From Mustela lutreola (Eukaryota > Chordata > Mammalia > Carnivora > Mustelidae), in assembly GCF_030435805.1 (NCBI RefSeq), contig NC_081308.1:86905738-86969737 (forward strand): 64,000 nt of DNA. Direction: 5' to 3'. The notes below the pieces were generated by a model. The model was not told where the DNA came from, searched no databases, and worked only from the letters and a program-made list of their open reading frames with translations. The position numbers and the translations under genes were made by a program. Of the stretch, positions 47,679-59,732 are shown piece by piece; the stretch's first letter is position 1, and the number at the start of each line of letters is the position of its first letter.

Positions 47679-47960
47679 CCGCATCTTCTTTATCCATTCA
47701 TCTGTTGATGGATAATGTCCTTTTTCTATTACAGGATCCCATTCAAGATACCACACTTCATTTGGTTGCCATTTCACCTTAGTCTCCTTGAGGCTGACAG
47801 TTTATCAGTCTTTCTGGGTCTTTCGCAACCCTGACATTTTGAAGACACTGGTAAAGTATTTTATAGAACATCTGTCAATCTGGATTGGTCTGATGTTTTC
47901 TTATGATTAGATTGAAGTTACACATTTTTGGCAAGAATACCTGTTTTATTCTCTTCCTCT
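46985..47960 (-). mobile_element. Older L1 3' region, split by a younger L1 tail
   Basis: Antisense L1M phrases AAATAGTTTTAGACTTACAG (47007), AGTTGTCCCACTAATGTCC (47170) and, after the insert, AGGATCCCATTCAAGATACC (47733). Confidence 0.72.
47200..47710 (-). mobile_element. L1 3' end, truncated, with target duplication
   Basis: Antisense ORF2 tail and 3' UTR with a (GT)n run of about 18 units (47640-47676). TAATGTCCTTTT flanks it on both sides (about 47180 and 47714). Confidence 0.9.
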
Positions 47961-49440
47961 CCACCCCATTAATAATGGAGAGATTTTTTCCACTCTATTG
48001 TTATGGGATTGGCTGAGCACATGATGCTGGACACTGAACAGATGAATTCATAGCAGGTTATTAGTAACATTTACTCATCGTCTTGGGGAAGAAGACACTA
48101 AGTAGAGCCAAGTAGAGCCTTACAGGTTATGCTCTGGAAGAGGGTGAACAATGGGGGCTGGGGGGGCAGTTTTGTAGTTACAAGAGGATGAAGTGACCCT
48201 TGTTTTACATGGAAAGTTATGATTGGTTTGTTTGAATAATTCTGGTGCAGAACTATGCCCATTATCTAAGCAGGTATTGTACCTAGTTTCCATTATCTAA
48301 GCAGGTATTGTACCTGGTTTCCATGATAAGGAGAGTTCTTTGTCAAGGGGGTCTTATTTGTGGTTGCACAATAGGGAAGGGAGCATTGTTTAGGCCATTT
48401 GAGGCCCCCTAGGTTTCCCCCAGATGTCAAGGCATACGTATGATTGAGACTTAACTTTAGGTGTTATACACTGTACTGCACATGCAATTTTGTTCCCTTT
48501 CTGTGCATCATGTCATGGGGTACATGATGTCCATATGTGGTGTTACTAATCATATTTATCTTGATCACTTGATTAAGGTGATGTTGCTCTATTGTAACGG
48601 TATTTTTCCCATTTGTAATGGGAAATATTGTGTAGGAATACTTTGAGTATAAAGATACTGTTTCTTCTGAGGCTTTTACTCACTACTTTTAGAATCTGTC
48701 TAAGGATCTTGCTTACAACAGTTACTACCCAATGGTGACTTTCCATTTTCCTCACTCCTACTACATTTATTGGAATTCTGAAAAGCCATTTTTCTCCTCC
48801 ATTTATTTTTATGTTTTAAATTATTTATAGAAATTATAACATGTATTTCAAAATATTGGTTCAAATAATTTATATCAATATTGACTCATGAATCACAATG
48901 TTGCACATGAGTTATAATCAAATTATATGATTATTTTATTCTTTGAATCATTCCAGCTTTACTCATTGGGAACTACGTTTGGTTGGTTCTGTGTTCCTTC
49001 AAAATGACCCTATCCTTTTTTGTGTACTTCTTTCTTTACTGGCATAATAAAATGTTCAATTCATCTTGTGTTTTTTTTTTTTTTTTTTTCTCACCACAGT
49101 CCTGGAATCAAGCTCTTTCTTTAAGGATCCCCATTTTATTTCTTGTAGAATGACATTTGGAAACCAATACCTCAAAGTGTGTTTATTGCTACTAGGGTTT
49201 CATTGCTGCTAGGTCCTCTCCATCAACAAAGGTAGGAAATATATGGTATGTATATGCCCTTACTTACAGATATAGCTGTATTCATTTCTGTACCTACCTA
49301 TATGTATAGATATTAAAAGTCAGGAGCTCAGACTGGTAATTCTGATTGCTTTATTTTTAACTACTTTCTCTGACCTATCTCTCATTATCTACAATATTTA
49401 CTCATTTGTTCATTCCTGGTGTAGGTATAAAGTAGCTGGC
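47961..49440. other. Unassigned sequence, part possibly LTR-derived
   Basis: The part at 48000-48460 (GGGGGTCTTATTTGTGGTTG, CCCCCAGATGTCAAGGCATA) resembles old LTR-element sequence that I cannot name. A T-run lies at 49070-49090. No gene seen. Confidence 0.4.
48255..48318. repeat. Tandem duplication of about 31 bases
   Basis: The unit ATTATCTAAGCAGGTATTGT plus ACCTRGTTTCC occurs twice in direct succession, with one base difference. Confidence 0.9.
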
Positions 49441-49443
49441 GAG

Positions 49444-49631
49444 GGGTACCTGGGTGGCTCAGTTGGTTAGGCATCTGCCTTCAGCTCAAGTCATGATCCC
49501 AGGATTCTGGGATCGAGTCCCACATTGGGCTCCCTGTTCAGTGGGGAGACTGCTTCTCTCTCTTTCTGCTGCTCCCTCTGCTTTAGCTCTCTCTGTCTCT
49601 CAAATGAATAAATGAAATCTTTTTTAAAAAA
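49444..49631 (+). mobile_element. can-SINE
   Basis: Full-length plus copy starting GGGGTACCTGGGTGGCTCAG. Confidence 0.95.
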
Positions 49632-49680
49632 GTAATTGAAGAAATCTTAAACAATACACCTGTTAGAAATAGATCTGCTA

Positions 49681-49871
49681 GGGGTGCCTGGGTGGCTCAA
49701 TGGGTTAAATCCTTTGCCTTCAGCTCAGGTCATGATCCCAGGGTCCTGGGATCAAGCCCCGCATTGGTCTCTCTGTTTGGCAGGGAGCCTACTTTCCCCT
49801 CTCTCTCTGCCTGCCTCTTTGCATACTTGTGATCTCTGTCTGTCAAATAAATAAAAATCTTTAAAAAAAAG
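49681..49871 (+). mobile_element. can-SINE with target duplication
   Basis: Plus copy flanked by ATAGATCTGCTA and ATAGATTTGCTA; only 49 bases after the previous SINE. Confidence 0.96.
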
Positions 49872-50592
49872 AGATAGATTTGCTAATATGTATTTATGAA
49901 CAGTTCTTTTTGTCTTTAGCTTCAGGGGATTCAATCAAAATACTGTTTTCCCAAGTTTCTTAGTTTAGCTATGTTCTTCCTCATCTCCTCAGTGAGGTTA
50001 AGATAGTCATTTGTAATATAGTTAGATTAATCTGTTGTTGTTTGTATTTGAAGTAGGGTGCCTCCCATATTATGGCTGATTTTATCACTTGCTTTTGTAT
50101 ATGATGTGTGATACGGATCTTTTATTTTTCCCAAATGTCTCAGTTGTTCCAACAGCATTTTTTAAATGTCCATCTTTGCCTCAGTGATTTTACATGCCCT
50201 TTTATCATGTACTAAAATATCCACATGTTCTTGGGCATTTGGGGGGGTTTTCTATTCTATTTTGGGGGGCTGTCATCTGTTTATGTGCCAGTACCACAAC
50301 GTTGTCATTACATAGGCTTTATAGTATGCTTTAATGGCTGGTACCATTACCTCCTCTCATAGGTTTTCTTTTTCACTTATATCCTAGTTATTCTTGCCTT
50401 TTTTAAATATATGAATTTTATTATCAATTTGTCTAACTGCAATAAAAGTGTTTGCTGGTGTTTTGAGATTCTATTACATTTATACATTAACAAGGAGAAT
50501 TGAATTTTTTTAATATTGAGCTATTTTATCCAAAGACAGTGAACATATTTTAATTTATTCAAGTTTCCCTGTATCCTTCAAGAGTGCTTAAT

Positions 50593-50838
50593 ATAAAGAG
50601 AGAGAGAGAGAGTCAGTCAGACAGACAAACCAAGAAATAGACTCTTAACTATAGAGAATAAACTGATAGTTATCATAAGATAGGTTTGTTGGGGCATGGG
50701 TTAAATAGATAATGGGCAATGAAGAGTACACTTGTAATTAGTATAAGATGTATGGAAGTGTTAAATCACTATATTGTACACATGAAGCTAATATTACACT
50801 GCATTTTAACTAACTGGAATTTAAATAAACACTTAAAG
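50593..50838 (+). mobile_element. L1 3' end, truncated
   Basis: Plus-strand L1 tail: GATGTATGGAAGTGTTAAAT, CACTATATTGTACACATGAAG, TAACTAACTGGAATTTAAAT, then A-rich end. Confidence 0.85.
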
Positions 50839-51145
50839 ATGTCCTTATATAGATGTTCCTATTAAGTTTATTCCTATGCATTTAATCTTTTTTGTTGCTA
50901 TTGCATATAAGATGTTTTCTAAAAATGTGTCCTCCAGCTGGATTGCATGTGCATGTGTGTATGTTTGTATGTATAAAGTATAAAGACTACTAATTTTTGT
51001 ATGTTAACTTTACATCCTGCTATCTTATTGATTTCTTTATTGCTTACATTAACTTATCTTGTTTCTATAGGACTTTTTGTTTTTATAGGTATGCTATATT
51101 ATCTGCATATTTGATTGGCTTTACTTCTTGTTATCCATGCTTTTA

Positions 51146-51530
51146 AAATTTTTTAAAATTTTAATTCTATTAGCAAACACATAGTACATCATTAGTTCTT
51201 GATGTAATGTTCAGTGATTCATCAGTTACATATAACATACAGTACTCATCAAATCATGTGACCACCTTAATGCCCATCCCCCAGTGACCCCATCCTCCTA
51301 CCCACCCACCTCCCTTTCCACCCCCCTCAGTCTGTTTCCCTGGAATCAAGAGTCTCTCATGGTTTGTCTTCCTTTTTGGTTTCTTCCCATTCAGTTTTCC
51401 CTCCCTTCCCCTATTGTTCTCTGCTCTAGTCCTTATATTCCACATATGAGTGAAACCATATGAAAGACAATGATAATTGTCTTTCTCTGATTGACTTAAT
51501 TCATAAACATAATATACCCTTGTTACCTGT
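51146..51530 (-). mobile_element. L1 3' end, truncated
   Basis: Antisense L1 3' UTR: TCATCAGTTACATATAACATAC, TAATGCCCATCCCCCAGTGA, CACATATGAGTGAAACCATAT. Confidence 0.85.
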
Positions 51531-52094
51531 ATTAGCATAATTATCTGGTGTTAGCATAATAACTTTGTTATCACTTCTTAATATAATTGATTTCTCTAGT
51601 CAACTAATATATGTAGTACAAGATTGAATAGGAGTGAAGTGGTGGGCATACTTCCCTTTTTCTTGACCTTGATGGAAAACCTCTAGTGGTACCACATTAA
51701 ATAAAATATTAGCATTAAGAATTCATTGAAGATCTTTTATCAAGTTAAGAAAAAAATTGCCTGATTCCTATATTCTTGAGCTTCCCCCCCACCCTTTTTA
51801 AAAACATGAATGGGTGTTGAATTTCCCCACAGGTTTGTTTAGTATATATGGTATTTGTCCTTAACTATTTTACTATGGTGAATGATATAAATGAAATTCC
51901 TAATATAGAACCAACCTTGTATTAATGAACTAAATCCCACTTCGTAACAGTTTATTGGTTTCTAAATGTATTGTTGGATGTTTGCTAATGTATTATTTTT
52001 GTATCTACATGTTAATTGTCAATGTCATACTTGCTTCATAAAAGGTGGTAAGGAATGTTCATTCCTTTTAAAATCTCTTGAATAATTTCTTTCT

Positions 52095-52257
52095 TTATTT
52101 TTTCTTTCTTCTTTTGGGGCGGGGGAGGGTTTCGGAGGGAGTGACAGAGGGAGAGGGAGAGAGAATTTTAAGCAGGGCTTGGTCTAATGACCCTGAGATC
52201 ATGACTTGAGTGGAAATCAAGTTGGTTGCTTAACTGACCAAGCCACCCAGGTACCCC
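52095..52257 (-). mobile_element. can-SINE, older
   Basis: Minus copy; AATAATTTCTT on the left and GTAATTTCTT on the right. Confidence 0.85.
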
Positions 52258-54916
52258 CTAGGGGTAATTTCTTAGTAACTTTCTCTACTTCTATGAAAAT
52301 TGCCTAATTTAACCTTTCTAAGACTAAAGTCAGAATTCTGGCCATTTCTATTTCTCTAGGAAATTATTTGTTTCATGTAGAATTTCAAATTTATTTGCAT
52401 AGAGATTTAAAAATAGTGTATTTTCTTTTTATGTTTCAATGGTTATTTTTCCTTTGTCATTTATTATTTTGTATGTTTGTTCCCTCTCTTCCTTCATCAA
52501 GCTAGCTAGTGGTTTCTCTGTCTTAAAGAGCAGAATTTTGATTTTTAAAATTTTACATTTCATTAATTTCTGCTTTAATACTTATTATTTCTTCCCTTGT
52601 TTTTGTTTGTTTACTCAGTTGTTTTGATGAATTTCCAAGAGTTTATTCTTGTTTTTGTTTCCCTTGCCTCAGGAGATATATCTAGAAAGAAGTTGCTTTG
52701 GCCGATGTCAAAGAAGTTATTGCCTAAGATCTCCTCTATGAATTTTATGGTTTCAGGTCTCACATTTAGTTCTTTAATCCCTTTTGAATTTTTTTTTGTT
52801 TATGGTATAAGAAAATGGTTCATTTTCATCCTTTTGCATGATGCTGTCTGGCTTTCCCAACACCATTTGTTGAAGAGACTATCTTTTTTCCTTTGCATAT
52901 TTTCTACTTTGTTGAAGATTTATTGAGCATATGGTTATGGATTTACTTCTGGCTTTTAGATTCTGTCCCATTAACCTATGCATCTCTTTTTTTTGCCAGT
53001 ACCATACTGTTTTGATCACTATAGCTTTCTAATATAATGATGGTGATGTGATATGATGTGATGGTACCAGCTTCCCCCCCCCCCCCAGGATTGCTTTGGC
53101 TATTTAGGGTCTTTTGTTCCATACAAATTTTAGGATTATTTATTCTAGCTCTGTGAAAAAAATTGTTAGTATTCAGTAATTGCATTAAATGTGTAAATTG
53201 CTTTGGGTAATATAGACATTTTAACAATATTTGTTCTTTTAATCCATAAGCATGAAAGGTCTTTCGATTTCTTTGTGTCATCTTTAATTTCTTTCATTAG
53301 TGTTTTATACTTTCTGAGTACAGGTCCTAACCTCTTTGGTTAGGTTTATTCCTAGGTATTTCATGGGTGTTGGTACAATTTTCAATGGGATTGATTCCTT
53401 AATTTCTCTTTCTGCTGCTTCATTTTTGGTATATAGAAATGGAACAAATTTCTGTATGTTGATTTTGTATCCTGTATTTTTCCTGAATTCATCTATCTGT
53501 TCAAGGAGTTTTTGGGTGGAATCTTTCAGGTTTTGTGTATATAGTATCATGTCATCTGGAAATACTGAAGTTTTAGTTGCCAATTTGGATGCCTTTTATT
53601 TCTTTTTGTAGTCTGATTGGTGTGGCTAGGACTTTCAGTACTATGTTAAATAAAAGTGGTGAGAGTGGACATCCCTGCTTTGTTCTTGACCATACAGGAA
53701 AAGCTCTCAGTTTTTCCTCATTTAGGATGATATTAGTTGTGGGTTTTTCCTATATATGGCCTTTATAATGTTGAGGTATTTTCCCTCTAAACCTACTTTA
53801 TTAATAATTTTTATCATGAATGGATGTTGTAATTTGTCAAATACTTTTCCTACATCTATTGAAATGATAATACTGTTCTTATCTTTTCTTTTATTAATGT
53901 GATATATTACATTGACTGATTTGTAAATATTGAACCACACTTACAAGCAGGAATAAATCTGATTTGATCATGATGAATTATTTTTAATATACTGCTAAAT
54001 TTTGTTTGCTAGTATTTTGTTGAGACTTTTTGCTTTTTTGTTCATCAGGGATATTGACCTGTAGTTTTCTTTTTTGTGGAGTGTTTATTTGATTTTGGTA
54101 TCAGGGGAATGCTAACTTCATAGAATGATTCTGGAAGCTTTCCTTCTTTTTCTGTGGGTTTTTTTGGGGGTGGGGGCAGAATCATTTGAGGTGAATAATA
54201 TTAACTCTTCTTTAAATATTTGATAGAATTCACCATGTGTTCCTGGACAAAATTTTGTTCATAGGGAGTTTTTTGTTACTGGTTCAGTTTCTTTGCTGGT
54301 TATCAGTCTGTTCAAGTTTTCTGTTTCTTCCTGTTTCAGTTTTAGTAATTTATATGTTTCTCGGACTTTATTCATTTTTAGGTTGTCCATTTTGTTGTCA
54401 TACAGTTTTTCTATAATATTCTCTATAATTGTATTTCTTTGGTATTGGTTGTCATTTCTCCTCTTCAGTTGTGATTTTTTTATTTGGGTTCATTCTCTTT
54501 GTGAAAAGTCTAGCTGAAGTTTATCAACTGTATTAATTTTTTTGAAGAACTAGCTCCTACTTTCATTGATCTGTTCTATTGTTTTTTTAGATTACATTTC
54601 ATTTATTTCTGTTCTAATCATTATTATTTCCTTCCTTCTTCTGGCTTGGGGTTCATCTGTTGTGCATTTTCTAGCTCTTTTAAGTATTAGATTAGGTTTT
54701 TTATTTGAGATTTTTCTTTCTTCTTGAGGTAGGCTTGTGTTGCACTATACTTACTTCTTAGGACCACCTTTGCTGCATGCCAAAGATTTTGGACTGTTGT
54801 GTTTTCATTTTTGTTTGTTTCCATGTATTTTTTTATTTCTTCTTTTATTTCCTGGTTGACCCATTCATTGCTTAGTGGCATGTTGTTTAACCTCCATGCA
54901 TTTGTGGTCTTTCCAG

Positions 54917-54941
54917 TTTTTTTTTTTTTTTTTTTTTTTTG
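54917..54941. repeat. Poly(T) run
   Basis: About 23 T in a row within antisense L1 ORF2. Confidence 0.9.
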
Positions 54942-55325
54942 TAGTTGACTTCAAATTTCATAGTATTGTGGTCAGAAGGGTACATAGTATGACTTCAAAA
55001 TTTTTGTATTTGTTCAGGCCCATTTTGTGACTTAATATGTGATCTATTCTGGAGAATCTTCCATATGTACTTGAAATTTTTGCTGTTTTAGGATGGGATG
55101 TTCTGAATATCTCTCTTGAATCCATTTGATCCAGAGTGCCATTCAAAGCTGTTGTTTTCTTGTTGATTTTCTGTTTAGGTGATCTATCCTTTGATGTAAA
55201 TGGGGTGTTAAAGTCCCCCACTATTATTGTATTATTATTGATTAGTTCCTTTATGTTTACTATTAATTGTTTTATATATTTGGGTGCTTCCATGTGCACA
55301 AATATTTACAATTGTTTATTTTTTT

Positions 55326-55649
55326 AAAATTTTTTTAAATTTTTTATTTTTTATAAACATATATTTTTATCCCCAGGGGTACAGGTCTGTGAATCACCAG
55401 GTTTACACACTTCACAGCACTCACCAAAGCACATACCCTCCCCAATGTCCATAATCCCACCCCCTTCTCCCAAACCCCCTCCCCCCAGCAACCCTCAGTT
55501 TGTTTTGTGAGATTAAGAGTCACTTATGGTTTGTCTCCCTCCCAATCCCATCTTGTTTCATTTATTCTTCTCCTACCCACTTAAGCCCCCATGTTGCATC
55601 ACCACTTCCTCATATCAGGGAGATCATATGATAGTTGTCTTTCTCAATT
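55326..55649 (-). mobile_element. Young L1 3' end inside another L1
   Basis: Same 3' UTR as 21472-21899. Flanked by CAATTGTTTATTTTTTT (55309) and CAATTGTTTATCTTTTT (55647), so a target duplication of about 15 bases. Confidence 0.93.
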
Positions 55650-58034
55650 GTTTATCTTTTTGTTAGATTTTCTCCTTTGTATTTCTTGTTATTGTCGTTG
55701 TTTTAAAGTCTGGTTTATCCAACGTAACTATTGCTGCTCAAGCTTTCTTTTGATGTCCATTTGCATGACAAATATTTCTCCATTCCCTCACTTTCAATCT
55801 GTAGGTGTCTTCAGGTATAAAATGAGTCTCTTGTAGGCAATATATAGATGCCTCATTTTTTTTTTATCCATTCTAACATCCTCTGTCTTTTGATTGGAGT
55901 GGTTGTTCCATTTACATTCAAAGTAGTTATTGATAGATATGTATTAAGTACCATTTTGTTACTTATTTTGTCATTGTTTCTGGACATTTTCTCTGATCAT
56001 TTCTTGTCTTTGTCACTTTTGGACTCTCTTTTCCACTCAAAGTGTCACCTTTAATATTTCTTGCAGGGCTGGTTTAGTGGCCACGAACTCCTTTAATTTT
56101 TGTCTGGGAAACTCTTTATCTCTCTTTCTATTCTGAATTATAGCCTTGCTGGGTAGAATGTTCTTGGCCACAGATTTTTGATGTTTATCACATTGAATAT
56201 ATTGTGCCTCTCTCTTCTGGCTTGCCAGGTTTATTTTGTAAAATCTTCAGCTAGCCTTATAAGTTTTCCCTTGTAAGTTAAGGCCTTTTTCATGTTGCTT
56301 TTAAGATTTTTTTCTTTATCGCTGTATTTTGAAATTTTAATTATAATATGTCTTGGTGTTGGCTTGCTTTCGTGATTTTGATGGGAGTTCTCTGTGCCTT
56401 CTGGATCTGGAAGCCTGTTTCCTTCCCCAGATTAAGGCTGTTTTCAGCTATTATTTCCTCAAATAATACTTCTGCCTCCTTTTCTCTTTCTTCCTCTGAG
56501 ACTCCTATAATACAAAAACTATTACTTTTGATTGAGTCACTGAGTTCTCTAAGTCTGTTCTTATGTTTCATAATTCTTTCTCTTTTTTTCAGTTTCACTG
56601 TTTTCCATTATTTTATCTTTTATATTGCTTATTCATTCCTGTTTCTTCCATTCTTTTGTTAATTGCATCAAGTGAGTTTTAACTCTGTTATTTTGTTTTT
56701 CATCTCTGTTTGTTTTTTAATGCTTTTATCTATGCCGTAAGGACTTCCCTGAAGTTTTTCATTCTTTTTTTCAGTCCCACTGAGTATCCTTATAATTGTT
56801 GTTTTAACTTCTTCATTTAACATATTATTTGTATCTGTTTTGCTTGGATATCTGGCCATGACTATATCTTGTTCTTCATTGGGGATGAAATCCTCCATCT
56901 TTGCATTTTGCCTAAGTCTCTGTCTTCTTTTTTGTGTTAGAAAGGCCAGTTATGTTCCCTGCTCTTAAAAGTAATGGCCCTATGCAGTCATGTAGTGCCC
57001 AGGGCCTGGTACTTTAGGTAGTCTCTCTGGTGTGTGCTGCATGTGCTCTACTGTTGTGTTTTGGCTGCTCTGTACTTCAGGCAAATCATCTACAGAGTCT
57101 CTTCTTGCCTACTGTGGGAAGTGTTTGGTCCCTGGCCTTGAATGGGGCAAGTTTTAATTAAATATCCTCTGGTCTGCTGATGAAATGAGACTGGACACCT
57201 CTTCTACAAGAGCTGAGGCCTGCAGAACATTTTGGTCAGGAGATGTGGTTTGGGCAGCGGTTTGTGCTGGTGCTCTGTGGTAGGAGCCTTCCACAGTGGG
57301 ACTGAGACAAGTATGACTGGGATGGATAGATAGTTCCATGGGAGTGCAGGGAGGTGGGGCTTGGTGTAAGCAAGTTACGCAGCCAGTGTCAGCAGTACAC
57401 TGCTTCTGATAAGTGGCTCTGTGTTTATGCTGAGCAGCAAGGGAGGGAAATGGTACTGGTCAGCTCCTTTATTCCAGATAAGTGTCTCTGTGAATGCTGC
57501 CTCTCAAAATTGCACTCTGAGATGAGTAAATTATCTCCCCACTGTGTGCCTCAGATGCTCTTTGGATTGCTATTTCTACATTGTCTGCCCCTGGGTTTAC
57601 ATTCCTTCTCTCCCGAGTAGCACAGTGTCCTACAGGCTTTATCCCAGCCAAGCCCACTGACCTTTAAAACTCCAGGCTTTAAGCCCCTCTGGTTGTAAGA
57701 ACTCATAATTCAGAGCCTCTCATTTTCAAAGTCCATGACTTTGGGGAAACATTCTTCTGTTCTGTTCCCCTGTGTGCTCCTCTGTCTCTTGCCCTTCTCT
57801 GTGCCATGTCTCCCTGCACTCTGCAGGACCTATGATCCATTTCTCCTTAAACACCATCTCCATACTTTTTGTCTTCTTTGATGTGACCTTTTCTCTCAAT
57901 TTAGTTGTAACATTTGTTATGTCAATCTTCTGGTCAATTTCTGGCATATTCAGGGTGATTTGATAGTTATCTAGTTGTGTTCATGGGATGAGGCAAGCAT
58001 AGGGTCTTCCTACTCCACTCCCATCTTCCTTCTA

Positions 58035-58870
58035 TCAAAATTTGTATCTCCTTTTAACTTAAGAATTTTTAAATAGAGGCTTATAATAACTTTTGCAGGT
58101 AGAAAAGCTCTTTCTGCCTCCTGTTTTTTAAGTAAGCTTAACTTTTGTTGTATTGTGATTAGATTGTAATAATTCTACTTTATGGAATTTAATGATGTTG
58201 TTTCTCTGAAATGATTATCAATTTTTAATAGAAAGATTTGAAGAAAATGTATTCTGTATTCCTTGTCTCTGTGTGTGTTGGTGTGTATGTTTGTGTGCAC
58301 TATGTGGTTTACCTTATTGATTATGTTGTTTAGATTTTCTGCATCTGCATTCTTTTCTTATACCACTTGATCTTTCTTGTACTGAGACTGGTTTCTTAAA
58401 TCCCTTATTATTACTGTTTTAAAATCTGTCTCCTTTCCCTTTTGCTTTATAACAGTGGTTGCTGTGTTACTTGGTAAGTAAGTGTTCCTAAGTGTTATAT
58501 CTTTATTGTGCATCTTGGCTTTTATCATCAAGACATATTCTTTGTCATGTTTAATACTTTTTTAAAAATTATCCTTAACCACCTGTTTTCTTAACAGTTT
58601 ACTATCTTGTCCATTCTTCATCCCCCCACTGGTATTATTTAATACCCACCTACTGCATTATGGAAAAAAGTTTACCCTATTCTCTTCTCTTTCTCTCCTT
58701 TTGCTCATTTTTAGTCACATGATTTCTGTTTTTCTTTTCACATCATGAAGCATTGTACATTAGTCTTTCTTCTTTTCCCCTATCTTGATTTTAATGTTAG
58801 ATGTTAAAATCAGATATTTTGGTGACATTTTCCCTGTCATCACATGTAAGCTCACATTCTCAGTTCATCT
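58035..58870 (-). mobile_element. Older L1 endonuclease region
   Basis: Antisense L1M phrases: ATTGTGATTAGATTGTAATA (58152), GAAGAAAATGTATTCTGTAT (58239). It is the probable other flank of the L1 at 50090-52620. Confidence 0.65.
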
Positions 58871-58889
58871 TTTTGAAGATTACTTGACA

Positions 58890-59108
58890 TACTTTCTGTA
58901 AAGAGACATTTGGTAAATATTTTAAGCTTGTGGGCCATAGTGTCTCTGTTTTAACAGCTTTGTCATTGTAGTGCAAAAACATCCATAAATAATACATAAT
59001 ACATAAATGTTTTATCACAACTTTGTTCCAATAAAACTTTATTTACAAAGTCAGGCAGTGGACTATATTTGGCATAATCTGGCCACAATTTACAGAGCCC
59101 TGCTCTAG
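58890..59108 (+). repeat. hAT-type non-autonomous DNA transposon remnant
   Basis: TTTCTGTAAAGAGACATTTG, CTTGTGGGCCATAGTGTCTC, CCAATAAAACTTTATTTACA and GAGCCCTGCTCTAG form the pattern of a common mammalian hAT element whose exact name I cannot fix from memory. Confidence 0.6.
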
Positions 59109-59725
59109 TAGATTCCTCAGGAAAGACTGAGGGGTGGGGAATTTCCTAAGTTTCTGTATGTTGAAAAACTCACAAGAGTCTTAGTTTAGTGATGTCCTTT
59201 TCTGTCATTGTAGCAAAGTCCAGATCCTTTACTTCTTTTGTATGTTTGTTTTGGTAATGGAGGGAGTTATGAATGTACTGGTTTTGTGGTTCTTTGGTGA
59301 TTGGATTGTGTGGCAAGATCCTTCCTTTTTCTCTTTTGTTTATTTCCCCTGTCATACCCAGTTGCTAAAGGGTGCTTCTCCCTTCCTTTTTGCCTTTATT
59401 CTTTTCTAGAAGTTATGTCTTTCAAAGACTGAACATTTAAATATTCCTTCTCCTTTACATGCTCATATTTTGGAGTCCCTTCACTTGGTTCCCTGCTCTC
59501 ATCTTCCAGGATATCTTTTTCAGACTGGTTTTGTGCTTTGTCATTCTTTTATAGTTTTAGATAAGCTTTAAGCTCCTCACCATCTTTCTTCTTCTGTATC
59601 TTTTGAAGATTTTTTTGTTCTGTCTTTGCTTGCCACAAAGCCTACTGATGGGAGTGTAACAGATTGTATGCTGGGATTTTATGAGTTCTTTTTTAACTTA
59701 AAATTATTTTGAAGTTTTGCATTTT
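59109..59725. other. Unassigned sequence
   Basis: No repeat or gene recognised with confidence; pyrimidine-rich on the plus strand. Confidence 0.35.
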
Positions 59726-59732
59726 CCATTAT

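Larger units (their letters stand above)
50090..52620 (-). mobile_element. Older L1 ORF2, interrupted three times
   Basis: L1M-type antisense ORF2 (GTTGTTCCAACAGCATTTTTT at 50151; GAATAGGAGTGAAGTGGTGGG at 51627; TTTCATTAATTTCTGCTTTAAT at 52558). Inserts: L1 tails at 50593-50838 and 51146-51530, and a can-SINE at 52095. Confidence 0.78.
52622..58028 (-). mobile_element. L1 with complete 5' end, lacking its 3' end
   Basis: From the right: the 5' end reads GGAAGATGGGAGTGGAGTAG (about 58005-58024), the hallmark L1 5' terminus, then about 1 kb of 5' UTR, ORF1 (56341-56898, with IIGVSEEEREKEAEVLFEEI), and ORF2 endonuclease (54958-55299, GDFNTPFTSKDRSP) and reverse transcriptase regions (53305-53583). 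It stops near 52622, before the last third of ORF2. ORFs are broken by stops and frameshifts. A young L1 tail lies within it. Confidence 0.9.

Noticed and set aside
53077-53089. Run of C as a functional element
   Set aside because: Simple homopolymer inside antisense L1; could also be a sequencing artefact.
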